From Bradyrhizobium arachidis (GTDB lineage: Bacteria > Pseudomonadota > Alphaproteobacteria > Rhizobiales > Xanthobacteraceae), in contig NZ_CP077970.1 in the NCBI RefSeq assembly GCF_024758505.1, forward strand, positions 7,316,001 to 7,380,000: 64,000 bases of DNA. Direction: 5' to 3'. The position numbers were made by a program, and so were the translations under genes. Below, piece after piece: positions 32,095 to 40,287 of this stretch; position 1 is the first letter of the stretch, and each line of letters starts with the position of its first letter. The notes below the pieces were generated by a model. It made no database searches. It saw nothing but the letters and a program-made list of their open reading frames with translations, and was not told the origin of the DNA.

Positions 32095-34031
32095 TGACGG
32101 CGCTGGCGCCCGGCTTTCTGGCGCTCGGCCTCTTCCTGGCGGCGGTGCCGCTGCTCAGCCGCAAGAGCACGCCCGCGCGCTCGCTGCTGACCGGGGTGTC
32201 GTTCGTACTGCTGCTTCGCTATGTCTATTGGCGCGTGACGAAGACACTGCCTCCCGCCGGGCTGACGGTGGATTTCGTCATCGGCTATGCCTTCATGCTC
32301 GCCGAGGCGGCCTCAATGGCCGCCGTCGCGCTGTCGCTCCTGTTCCTCAGCCGCACGATCGATCGCTCCGCCGCGGCCAGGATCGACGGTCGCGCCACCG
32401 ATCCCGCCGCCCCCCTGATCGACGTCTTCATATGCACCTACAATGAAGACCGTTCGATCCTGGAGCGCACCATCATCGGCGCCACCGGGATGGCCTACGG
32501 CAACTATCGCGTCTGGGTGCTCGATGACGGCCGCCGCCTGTGGCTGCGACGTCTCGCGGGCGAGCTCGGCTGCTACTATCTCACGCGACCCGACAATCGC
32601 CACGCCAAGGCGGGCAACATCAACCACGCCCTTCGGCATGTCAGCCAATTGCCGGATAGCCCCGCCTTCATCTCGATCCTGGATGCCGATTTCGTGCCGC
32701 GACCCGACTTCCTCGCCCGGACCATCAGCCTGATGGACGATCCGTCCGTCGGCGTGGTGCAGACGCCGCAGCACTTCATCAATCCCGATCCGATCCAGAC
32801 TAACCTCGCCGCGTCAGACGTCTGGCCCGACGAGCAGCGCTTCTTCTTCGACATCCTGATGCCGGCAAAGGATGCCTGGGGCGTCGCCTTCTGCTGCGGC
32901 ACGTCCTCGCTGATCCGCTACGACGGCTTGATGCAGATCGGAGGCTTTCCGACCGACTCGGTGACGGAGGACTATCTCGTCACCCTCCGGCTCAAGGAGC
33001 GCGGGCTCAGGACCATCTATCTCAACGAACGGCTGACCATCGGCCTCGCACCCGAAGGCCTGAAGGAATACATCACCCAGCGTGGCCGCTGGTGTCTCGG
33101 CTTCATGCAGATCGTGCGCGGCCGCAGCGGGCCCTTCTCGCGAACGTCAAAGCTTGCGTTCATCGATCGGCTGTCGCTGATCGATGCCTTCATGAGCTGG
33201 GCCGCGGTGTATCCGGCCAGAATGCTGGGGCTCGTCGTGCCCTGGCTGTTCCTGCTGTTCGGCGTCAAGGCCGTGCAGGCAAATCTCGGCGAGCTTCTCC
33301 TCTACTTCCTGCCGTTCTACGTCTGGCACGGACTGACGATGGCCTGGCTGTCGCGCGGCCGTTCGCTCGCCATGATGACTGATGTCTCGCAGCTCATCGC
33401 GGCGCCCGCAGTCCTGAAGGCGGTGACGACGGGCCTCCTGAAGCCGAAGGGCCACGAGTTCAAGGTCACCGCCAAGGGCGGCGAGCGTGACCGCAAATTC
33501 GTGGAATGGCCGCTGCTGCGGCTCTATGGCAGTGCGCTGCTCATCACGTTGGCCGCGATCGCCTACGCCTTCATCCTGCATCTGCGCGGCGACAATATCG
33601 CCTATGGCGGACTGGCGCTGGCGTGGAGCTTCTACAACGCCTTCATCCTCACCGTCGTCTGCTTCGTCTGCATCGAGCAGCCGCGCAAGCGCAAGGCGGA
33701 ACGCTTCGTCCGCAACGAGCCTATCCTGCTGCGCCAGGACGGCAGGTCGCATCTCGCACGGCTTGCCGATCTTTCCATCACGGGCGCCCGGCTGATCGAT
33801 CCGAATCCCCCCGCGATCGGCAGCGCGATCGAATGCAAGATCTACGGCCGGTCGATCGCGGCCGTGGCGGTACGCCGGACACCGGACGGGTTCGCGGTGC
33901 GGTTCGAGGAAGGTATGGACACGCGCGTGCACGCAATCAGAGCGTTCTATGCCGGCGAATATGTGCGCGCCTATCGCGGCGTCCGGGCCTTTCCGGTCGG
34001 CAAGGCGCTGCTGCTGCGCCTGTTCGGCTAG
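32091..34031 (+). CDS. BcsA-like GT2 polysaccharide synthase with PilZ domain
   Basis: A 646-residue inner-membrane processive glycosyltransferase. Catalytic motifs are in order: D-D-G at 145-147, D-A-D at 198-200, T-E-D at 292-294 and Q-R-G-R-W at 330-334. Two helices precede the catalytic domain and about five follow. The C-terminus is a PilZ domain with both c-di-GMP motifs: R-K-A-E-R (534-538) and D-L-S-I-T-G (560-565). It resembles cellulose synthase BcsA but lacks neighbouring bcsB, bcsZ or bcsC; the upstream HlyD-type gene fits the mixed-linkage beta-glucan (bgs) or curdlan systems. The product is therefore inferred as a c-di-GMP-activated beta-glucan. Confidence 0.88.
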   Translation: MMTALAPGFLALGLFLAAVPLLSRKSTPARSLLTGVSFVLLLRYVYWRVTKTLPPAGLTVDFVIGYAFMLAEAASMAAVALSLLFLSRTIDRSAAARIDGRATDPAAPLIDVFICTYNEDRSILERTIIGATGMAYGNYRVWVLDDGRRLWLRRLAGELGCYYLTRPDNRHAKAGNINHALRHVSQLPDSPAFISILDADFVPRPDFLARTISLMDDPSVGVVQTPQHFINPDPIQTNLAASDVWPDEQRFFFDILMPAKDAWGVAFCCGTSSLIRYDGLMQIGGFPTDSVTEDYLVTLRLKERGLRTIYLNERLTIGLAPEGLKEYITQRGRWCLGFMQIVRGRSGPFSRTSKLAFIDRLSLIDAFMSWAAVYPARMLGLVVPWLFLLFGVKAVQANLGELLLYFLPFYVWHGLTMAWLSRGRSLAMMTDVSQLIAAPAVLKAVTTGLLKPKGHEFKVTAKGGERDRKFVEWPLLRLYGSALLITLAAIAYAFILHLRGDNIAYGGLALAWSFYNAFILTVVCFVCIEQPRKRKAERFVRNEPILLRQDGRSHLARLADLSITGARLIDPNPPAIGSAIECKIYGRSIAAVAVRRTPDGFAVRFEEGMDTRVHAIRAFYAGEYVRAYRGVRAFPVGKALLLRLFG

Positions 34032-34049
34032 ACTGGAGCGAGCTGCCCA

Positions 34050-34748
34050 TCACGACAGATCCTCCGGATCGCGCGCGGCCTCGAAACGCGTCCACGCGTC
34101 CGTTGTACGCACCACCTCGCTCGGAAGGGCTGCCGCGGCGGCAACCTCCTTTGCCAAATGCGTATGTTCCAGCCAGACCAGATACAACATCAACGGCGGC
34201 AATTGCTGCCGTGCGGCCAGCATCTCGGCACAGCGCGCCTCGGCGCCATCGGTTGACCACCATCGCTGCGCAACCACGACCACTTTACGAAAGTTGCGCA
34301 GAATGCCGGTGATTTTCGCGCGATCGACCTTGGCGATCCCCGCGCAATGATTGAGCCAGTTCAGACCGGCGATGATGGCGATGGCGACGTCGTCGCCGGC
34401 CTGACCGGTGAAGTCGATCACCGTCTCGTCATGCGGCTTCAGCCGCAGGAAGCTTTCGATCATCTCGGCCTGGCGCGCCGGCGCGATGAGCAGGCTATCG
34501 TCGCGGCCCGGGATCATGGTGAGGTAGCGCAGCGCCTCGAGCCGCGTGTCGCGCCAGATCTCGCGCGCGCCGCCCCCGGCCGTTCCAGGCTCGCGCTTGC
34601 AGGCAGGATAGACGATGTCGCCGCGGTCGGCCTTTTCGAGATAGGCCTGCGCGACACGGTCGAGGCTCAGCAACAGCGCCTCGGGGCCGGCGCGTGCGTC
34701 GAGCACATCGTCTGGCGGCGGCGTTTTGTGATTGCCGAACAAGGCCAT
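34050..34748 (-). CDS. Hypothetical protein, convergent to the glycan synthase
   Basis: A 232-residue protein of no recognised family. It is soluble, Ala- and Arg-rich, with a PPPDD segment near the N-terminus and helical segments such as EALLLSLDRVAQAYLEKADR and AGDDVAIAIIAGLNWLNHCA. No enzyme motif is evident. It ends 18 bases from the synthase stop with no clear terminator. Translation should start at MALFGNHKT, where GGGG lies just before the ATG. The role is unknown. Confidence 0.6.
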   Translation of the reverse strand: MALFGNHKTPPPDDVLDARAGPEALLLSLDRVAQAYLEKADRGDIVYPACKREPGTAGGGAREIWRDTRLEALRYLTMIPGRDDSLLIAPARQAEMIESFLRLKPHDETVIDFTGQAGDDVAIAIIAGLNWLNHCAGIAKVDRAKITGILRNFRKVVVVAQRWWSTDGAEARCAEMLAARQQLPPLMLYLVWLEHTHLAKEVAAAAALPSEVVRTTDAWTRFEAARDPEDLS

Positions 34749-34841
34749 CGGGAACCCCCTGCAACCCAGCCCTCACCCGCAGTCTAGCGCATGATGAGAC
34801 CAGGATCGCCTGAGGCTTAATGACCCTGCAACAAAAACATC

Positions 34842-34946
34842 GAAACAACCCCATGCACAGTAGCCGACGACCGTCGGCACGGTTATTCGATTTTTCCGAA
34901 AATGACTTGACGCGTCGGGCAAATCGGGGGCATAATGTCATCATCG
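34842..34946 (+). repeat. Dispersed intergenic repeat, copy 2, with the same embedded promoter
   Basis: This is the second copy of the repeat at 969-1077. It shares the AACAACCCCATGCACAGTAG block and TTGACG (34907-34912) with CATAAT (34931-34936) 18 bases on. The middle part differs. Here the promoter points to the right, antisense to the universal stress protein gene, and no real plus-strand gene follows. The remainder of the 34749-35074 gap shows no gene. Confidence 0.65.
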
Positions 34947-35074
34947 GAAGACTTGGGATCGAGCTTGGGACTAATAGGGCCCCTGCGCAGGCCATCGAGA
35001 CCCGCGCCATCCGACCTCTCCTCGCGGATGGCCCCGCAAGCCATTGGTGCTACCGCGTCAATCCTGCTCGTCGG

Positions 35075-35503
35075 TCACGGACAAACCAGCACGGGGGTTT
35101 TCGCCTGCGTCAGCACCTTGTTTGTCACACTGCCGATGAGAAGCATGGAAAGGCCGCTGCGTCCATGCGATGACATCACAATGAGATCGCAGCCCTTGTC
35201 CTCGGCTGCTGCGATGATCGCTTGATGCGGTTGCCCGCTCTCGACCTGAATCGTCTCGCAGGGAACACCAGCTCCCTCGGCCTTCTTTGCCAGGCGATCC
35301 AACACGCTCGTGGCCTGTTCCTTGCGCAGCTCTGCATACGTTGCGACTGCTTCAAGGAACCGCCCAGACAGTTCGGAAAACGGTTCGACAACAAAGATTA
35401 CGGAGACCTTGGCTCCAAGGGATTTCGCCAGCGCCAATCCATGCGCCGCCCCACGCTCCGCTATCTCCGACCCATCTGTCGGAATGAGAATATGCCGGTA
35501 CAT
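35075..35503 (-). CDS. Universal stress protein (UspA family)
   Basis: A 142-residue UspA-fold protein starting MYRHILIPTDGSEIAERGAA with the usual Asp of the nucleotide pocket. The ATP-binding loop reads S-S-H-G-x9-G-S (SHGRSGLSMLLIGSVTNKV), so the first glycine of G-x2-G-x9-G-S is a serine, which may still bind ATP. Usp proteins help survival under starvation or oxygen limitation. An upstream GAGGTGAGGC ribosome binding site supports the start. It stands alone on the minus strand. The repeat promoter at 34907 fires into it from the other side and could make an antisense RNA. Confidence 0.88.
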   Translation of the reverse strand: MYRHILIPTDGSEIAERGAAHGLALAKSLGAKVSVIFVVEPFSELSGRFLEAVATYAELRKEQATSVLDRLAKKAEGAGVPCETIQVESGQPHQAIIAAAEDKGCDLIVMSSHGRSGLSMLLIGSVTNKVLTQAKTPVLVCP

Positions 35504-35929
35504 GCCTCACCTCCCGATTGCTGGACGTATTGCTGCCGTCTGAATGTCCTGTCTCCGTCAGCTTCCTTTCTGCGCCGGCTGATCTGGTAATTGGGCCATC
35601 ATGGATGAGTATCCATTTGTCGGCGTGCCCGTTGCGCACGAGGTTCAGGACCGCGTCAGCTTCGCGCTGATGCCCGGTCGAAATCCAGGGCCCATGCTCT
35701 CGCACTGACCGAGAACGCATGGCGCGGCCCTCTCGCTAGGGTAGTAAATTATACGACAGCGAAAACTGGAGGCAAGATCAAGCCGGGTTCCATTCTTGCG
35801 GTGATGGACGCGCGCTGATCAAGGGAATGTCGGTTTGCGGTCCCGCACGTCGACATCGCCGTCAGGTTGCTGCGATCGACGCGGGCCACAGCCAAAACAA
35901 CTCAACCGCGCCAGTGCGAGCTGCCTCGC
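35504..35929. other. Gap without a convincing gene
   Basis: This 426-base space lies between the Usp start and the LeuD-like stop. A minus-strand frame (start at 35718-35720, with GAGAGGG upstream) encodes a plausible segment WISTGHQREADAVLNLVRNG but then runs into the Usp gene in another frame. A small plus-strand frame is also open near 35600. Neither is convincing. The stretch may be decayed coding sequence. No repeat or operator was recognised. Confidence 0.4.
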
Positions 35930-36553
35930 TTACGTCGCGAGCCACGGCCAGGTTTCGGCCAGGCGTCGCTGCGTGGCCTGGATGTCCGCGACATGGCGCG
36001 CCGTCAGCGAGAATTCGTCCATCCCGTTGACAATCATCTCCAGGCCCATTTCGTCGGCCCTGAATGACCCGATGGTCGCGCCGCCGATTGCGATGCAACG
36101 TTCGACGAGATCGATGAAGATCGCTTGCTGAGGAAAACAATTCAATTTTGCGACGATACGCGCGTGGGTCGCCGTGTCGACGGTCACAGGTAGCAAGTGG
36201 TTCTTGTAGGCGTTCTGTTCGAAGATCTCTGCAAAGCTCTTCGCAAGAACGGCACGGAAGCCAAAATCCCGCAGGGACCATACAGCGACTTCACGCGAGG
36301 AGCCGCAGCCAAAGTTCTCGCCCGCCAGCAGGATCGGCGCGCCTGCGAATTGCGGATCGTTCAACACGAAATCCGGCTTGGGCCGGCCGGCAGCGTCGAA
36401 CCGGAATTCATAAAAGAGAATCTCGCGCAAACGATCCCGGCCTCCGCCATTGATCTTCTTGTGAGGGGCCGCGGGGACGAGAGCGTCGGTGTCGACATTG
36501 TCCCAAAGGAGCGGAACAGCAATTCCCAAAATGCTGGCGAGCTTCTCCGTCAT
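35930..36553 (-). CDS. leuD: LeuD-like hydro-lyase small subunit
   Basis: A 207-residue small subunit of the aconitase-family 3-isopropylmalate dehydratase type, which forms the lid over the large subunit's iron-sulfur cluster and recognises the substrate. The core motif ENFGCGSSRE is present (about residues 77-86), as are NVDTDALVP and FAEIFEQNAYKNHLLPV. However, the usual SSREHAPWAL reads SSREVAVWSL, and the substrate loop usually containing KxxRTGFG reads KKINGGGRDRL. With its place in a CoA-ester catabolic cluster, I think it acts on another diacid rather than in leucine synthesis, but a true leuD cannot be excluded. Its start overlaps the LeuC-like stop by four bases. Confidence 0.85.
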   Translation of the reverse strand: MTEKLASILGIAVPLLWDNVDTDALVPAAPHKKINGGGRDRLREILFYEFRFDAAGRPKPDFVLNDPQFAGAPILLAGENFGCGSSREVAVWSLRDFGFRAVLAKSFAEIFEQNAYKNHLLPVTVDTATHARIVAKLNCFPQQAIFIDLVERCIAIGGATIGSFRADEMGLEMIVNGMDEFSLTARHVADIQATQRRLAETWPWLAT

Positions 36554-37947
36554 GCAAGAGTCCTGACATCCGTGATCGCACCGTTGACCGCCGCGGCAGC
36601 AACCATCGGCGGGCTCATCAAATGGGTGATCGAACCGGGGCCTTGCCGGTTCTCAAAATTTCGGTTCGAGGTCGAAGCGCAGCGCTTGCCACGGCCCACG
36701 ACGTCGGGCCCAAGCGCCGCACACAGAGAGCATGCCGACTCGTGCCATTCGAACCCTGCATTGCGGAAGATCCGATCGAGGCCCTCGGCCTCGGCCTGTC
36801 GTTTCACGCTGGATGACCCCGGGACCACGAGGGCTCGTACGGTCGCCGCGACCTTGCGCCCGTCGACGATGCGTGCAGCCGCGCGGAGATCGGACAGGCG
36901 GGCGTTCGTGCAGGAGCCGATGAAGGCAACATCGATCGGTGTTCCCTGGATGGGCTTGCCCGGCTGAAGGTTGGCGTAGGCGAGCGCGCGTTCCCATCGG
37001 GACCGCTGCGACTGATCCCTTGCATCCCTGAGCTCAGGGACGGCGCCATTGACGGGAATCGCATCCTCCGGGCTGGTGCCCCAGGTCACCATCGGCGCGA
37101 TCGAGCCCGCATCGATGGAATACTCCTTGTCGAAACGTGCGCCGTCGTCGCTTGCAAGACCACGCCACGCGGTCACGGCCGCATCGAACGCCGCGCCCTT
37201 CGGCGCGCGCGGTCGTCCTTCCAGGTATGAGAACACGGCATCGTCGGGTGCGATCAAGCCGATCCGGGACCCGAATTCGATCGAGAGATTGCACAGCGTC
37301 ATCCGCTCCTCGACCGAGAGGGCGCTGATAGCACTGCCGGCGTATTCGACGGCGCAGCCGGTGCCGCCATCCGTCGAGAAGCGGGAAATGATCGCCAGCG
37401 CAATGTCCTTGCCGCTGACCCGCGGGTCGAGGACGCCGTTGACGGTCACGCGCAAGGTCTTCGGCCGAGGCAGCCACAGCGCCTGGTAGGCAAGCGCATG
37501 CGCGATCTCCGTGCTGCCGATCCCGAAGGCGATCGCGCCCAGCGCGCCGTTGGTGCAGGTGTGGCTGTCGCCGCAAACGGCCGTCATTCCCGGCAGGACG
37601 GCGCCCTGCTCGGCCGCAACGACGTGGACGATGCCCTGCGCGGGATCGCCGAGCCCGATCAGCGGAATGCCGCGTTCGGTCACCTCCCGCCTGAACGAAC
37701 GCACCGTCGGCGCCATGACGGGATAGGTCTCCTCCGTCCTGCCGGGCGCGGTCGCAACGGTGTGGTCGATGACGGCCAGGGTACGCGCGACATTGGCCAC
37801 CGGAAGGTTGTGCTCACGGAGCGTCTCGAACGCAGGCAGCGACGTCATGTCGTGAAGGAAGACGCGATCGAGCGTCAGCAGGTCTCGTGTCCCATACGTC
37901 CTGGCGATATGGGGTTGCCAGACCTTCTCGAACAGCGTCCGCGGCAT
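36550..37947 (-). CDS. leuC: LeuC-like hydro-lyase large subunit
   Basis: A 465-residue [4Fe-4S] hydro-lyase large subunit of the isopropylmalate dehydratase/homoaconitase family. The three cluster cysteines are in FIGSCTNAR and in CSLC (GFEWHESACSLC). GDSHTCTNGALGAIAFGIGS and CASTSNRNFENRQG are recognisable, but compared with E. coli LeuC as I recall it, GDSHTATHGA has become GDSHTCTNGA and PGCSMCLAMN has become SACSLCAALG. The enzyme would reversibly hydrate a C=C bond of a dicarboxylate. The start ATG (37945-37947) lies 4 bases after the Bug receptor stop at 37952, so the operon runs receptor - LeuC - LeuD. Function within the cluster is inferred. Confidence 0.87.
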   Translation of the reverse strand: MPRTLFEKVWQPHIARTYGTRDLLTLDRVFLHDMTSLPAFETLREHNLPVANVARTLAVIDHTVATAPGRTEETYPVMAPTVRSFRREVTERGIPLIGLGDPAQGIVHVVAAEQGAVLPGMTAVCGDSHTCTNGALGAIAFGIGSTEIAHALAYQALWLPRPKTLRVTVNGVLDPRVSGKDIALAIISRFSTDGGTGCAVEYAGSAISALSVEERMTLCNLSIEFGSRIGLIAPDDAVFSYLEGRPRAPKGAAFDAAVTAWRGLASDDGARFDKEYSIDAGSIAPMVTWGTSPEDAIPVNGAVPELRDARDQSQRSRWERALAYANLQPGKPIQGTPIDVAFIGSCTNARLSDLRAAARIVDGRKVAATVRALVVPGSSSVKRQAEAEGLDRIFRNAGFEWHESACSLCAALGPDVVGRGKRCASTSNRNFENRQGPGSITHLMSPPMVAAAAVNGAITDVRTLA

Positions 37948-37951
37948 GTCC

Positions 37952-38944
37952 CTACTCGCCGGTGATGCCGAGCGCGCGCACGAGATCGCCCCGCGCCTGG
38001 TAGTCGACCTCAATCTGGCGCCTGAAGGCGTCCTGGGTGCCGCCGGTGGCGATCATGCCCTGCTTGTCCAGCCATGCGCGCATCGTGTCGGTGACGAGGA
38101 TCGCGTTCACCTCCTTGTTGAGGGCCGCGATCACGGGCTCCGGCGTCTTTTTCGGCAGCATGAAACCGATGTAGCTGATGATATTGAAGCCGGGAAACGT
38201 CTCGCTGATGGCCGGCACGTTCGGCAGCAGCGGATAGCGCTTCTCCGAGGTGACGCCGAGCAGCTTGATGCTGCCCGCCGAGGCCAATGGCTCCAGCGCG
38301 GTGGGTGCGCCGAACACCAGCGGTATCTGCCCGCCGAGGAGGTCGTTCACCGAGGCCCCCGTCCCCTTGTAGGGAATGTGGGTCATGGTGAAGCCGCCGG
38401 ACTTCTGCAGCATCTCGCCGGCGAGACGGTGCGGCGTCGAGCTGCCGGAGCTGCCAAAGCTCAGGGTTTGCGACTTTTGCTTGCCCAGGGCAACCAGCTC
38501 GGCGACCGAATTTGCCGGGACGTCCTTGCCCGCGGCGAGCAACAATGGCGACCATGCGACACTGACGACCGGCTCCATCGCCTTCGACAGGTCGAAATGA
38601 TTGCTCGATGCACGATGCGGATCGATGGTGAGCATCGCATCCGTCACCATCAGCACCGTGTATCCGTCAGGCTCGGCGCGCGCCGCCGCCTGGGCCGCGA
38701 TCATGCCATTGGCGCCCGTCTTGTTCTCGATGACGACGGATATCTTGAAGGTGTCGCCGAGCTGCTTGCCGATGATCCGGGCCAGCGCGTCGGCCTGTCC
38801 GCCCGCGGAATAGCCCACCAGGATCGTCATCGATCGCGATGGATAGGACTGCGCCTTTGCGGGGGTGCCCGCCGCAGCGAGTGCGAGCGCCGCAGCCGCG
38901 ACAAGACTACGCGCCTTCCATTGAACCAGCTTGCGGGACATCAT
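37952..38944 (-). CDS. Bug/TctC-type periplasmic receptor
   Basis: A 330-residue tripartite tricarboxylate transporter solute-binding protein of the Bug family. A signal peptide is at residues 1-31 (LVAAAALALAAAGTPAKAQ), followed by YPSRSMTILVGYSAGGQADA, the usual first lobe, and SFGSSGSSTPHRLAGEMLQ and THIPYKGTGASVNDLLGGQI of the second. These proteins bind carboxylates in the periplasm. There is no TctA or TctB permease gene near it, so it is an orphan receptor that must borrow a permease or act as a sensor. It is separated from the CoA transferase gene by a 140-base gap holding a palindromic repeat. Confidence 0.88.
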   Translation of the reverse strand: MMSRKLVQWKARSLVAAAALALAAAGTPAKAQSYPSRSMTILVGYSAGGQADALARIIGKQLGDTFKISVVIENKTGANGMIAAQAAARAEPDGYTVLMVTDAMLTIDPHRASSNHFDLSKAMEPVVSVAWSPLLLAAGKDVPANSVAELVALGKQKSQTLSFGSSGSSTPHRLAGEMLQKSGGFTMTHIPYKGTGASVNDLLGGQIPLVFGAPTALEPLASAGSIKLLGVTSEKRYPLLPNVPAISETFPGFNIISYIGFMLPKKTPEPVIAALNKEVNAILVTDTMRAWLDKQGMIATGGTQDAFRRQIEVDYQARGDLVRALGITGE

Positions 38945-39011
38945 CTTCCGTTTCCTCCCTGTTGCTTGGCGGCGGTTGGTCCGCTCTTGTTTGCGTCAGC
39001 TTCTTGTTTGG

Positions 39012-39083
39012 GCATGATCTCCGCCCAAACGCGTACCGCGTTTGTCGCGAGGGAAAACCGCTGTACACTTTTCCGGATCATGC
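39012..39083. repeat. Palindromic repeat with inner hairpin between two cluster genes
   Basis: GCATGATC (39012-39019) and GATCATGC (39076-39083) are perfect outer arms; inside, AAACGCG (39027-39033) pairs with CGCGTTT (39037-39043). It ends two bases from the CoA transferase stop codon (39085-39087) and is related in its right part (ACACTTTTCCGGATCATGC) to the element at 61342-61390. It is a known kind of dispersed repeat in Bradyrhizobium relatives as I recall. It could act as terminator or processing site between HMGL/CoA transferase and the receptor genes. Confidence 0.7.
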
Positions 39084-39084
39084 G

Positions 39085-40287
39085 CTACGCGGCCGTGCCC
39101 AATACGCCTGCCGCATGGAATTCTGCGATTTCGCGCGTCGAATATCCGGCGGCGCCCAGGATTTCCTCAGTGTGCTCGCCGATCCGCGGCGGTTGGCGCT
39201 CGAGAGCCGGCCGCTCGCGGCCGTCGCCGAACTCAACCGGCAGCGCCGGGATTCCGACCTGAGGCCCCCCGCCAAATCCTGAAACGGCTGTCGCGAGCAG
39301 GCCGCCGCCGGAAAGCAGATGCGGATCGAGCGACAGTTCGTCGGGACGCCCGACCTTCGAATAGGCGACCCGCGCCGCTTCGCACTTTTCGAGGATTGTT
39401 TCGGACGGCAATCGCGCGATCCGCCGCTCCAGTTCGGGCAGCATCCATTCGCGCGCTTCGCAGCGATTGGCGTTGCCGACAAGGCGCGGGTCGTCGCGCC
39501 AGTCGTCGAAGCCGAACGCATCGCAAAAGCGTTGCCAGTGGCCGTCGGAGGTGCAGCCGATGAAGATCTGGCCGCCGTCAGACGCGGTGAAGACGTCATA
39601 CACGCCCCAGGCATTCTTCCGTGCGGGCATCGGCGGCATCGGACCGCCGATCACGGCGCTGCCGACGACGAGGGCGCCGAGCATGAAGGTCGCGCTCTCG
39701 AACAGCGAGCTTCCGACCTTCTGCCCTTTTCCGGTGAGGTCGCGTTCGCGCAGCGCCGAAAGTGCTGCCACCACGCCGAACACGCCGCCGAGGATATCGA
39801 TGACGGGCGCGCCCGCGCGCAACGGCCGTCCCGGAGGCCCCGTCATATAGGCGAGCCCGGACTGCATCTGCACGACTTCGTCAAGCGCGCCGCGGTTCTC
39901 GTATGGCCCTTTCAAAAATCCCTTCATCGAGAGATAGACGAGGCGCGGATTGATCTTGCGCAGATCGTCCCAACTGCACTTCAGCCGCTCGATCGTTCCC
40001 GGTCCAAAATTCTCCAGCACGACGTCGGCATCGCGCACCAGCCGATGCACGATCGCCTGTCCTTCCGGCCGCTTCAGGTCGATCGCAATCGAGCGCTTGT
40101 TGCGGTTGTAGGTTGCGAAGAATCCGGCGGCGAAGCCCGGCAGTCGCCGCGTCGGGTCGCCGTCGGCCGGCTCGATCTTGACGACGTCGGCGCCGAGATC
40201 GGCAAACAGCACACCGGCGCACGGCCCCATGATGGTGTGGCCGAAGTCGAGCACCTTGAGGCCCGCAAGCGGTTTGGACGGCGTCAT
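39085..40287 (-). CDS. Class III CoA transferase (CaiB/BaiF)
   Basis: A 400-residue family III CoA transferase, which moves CoA from a donor such as succinyl-CoA to a free carboxylic acid. The catalytic aspartate is Asp136 in NRGALDEVVQMQSGLAYMTG, and the N-terminal PLAGLKVLDFGHTIMGPCAG and LGADVVKIEPADGD are typical. The start ATG at 40285-40287 overlaps the HMGL-type stop by four bases, so the two are tightly coupled. In this cluster it probably activates the hydroxy-diacid made by the LeuCD-like enzyme so that the lyase can cleave it. The actual acid is unknown; citramalate is one possibility. Confidence 0.9.
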   Translation of the reverse strand: MTPSKPLAGLKVLDFGHTIMGPCAGVLFADLGADVVKIEPADGDPTRRLPGFAAGFFATYNRNKRSIAIDLKRPEGQAIVHRLVRDADVVLENFGPGTIERLKCSWDDLRKINPRLVYLSMKGFLKGPYENRGALDEVVQMQSGLAYMTGPPGRPLRAGAPVIDILGGVFGVVAALSALRERDLTGKGQKVGSSLFESATFMLGALVVGSAVIGGPMPPMPARKNAWGVYDVFTASDGGQIFIGCTSDGHWQRFCDAFGFDDWRDDPRLVGNANRCEAREWMLPELERRIARLPSETILEKCEAARVAYSKVGRPDELSLDPHLLSGGGLLATAVSGFGGGPQVGIPALPVEFGDGRERPALERQPPRIGEHTEEILGAAGYSTREIAEFHAAGVLGTAA

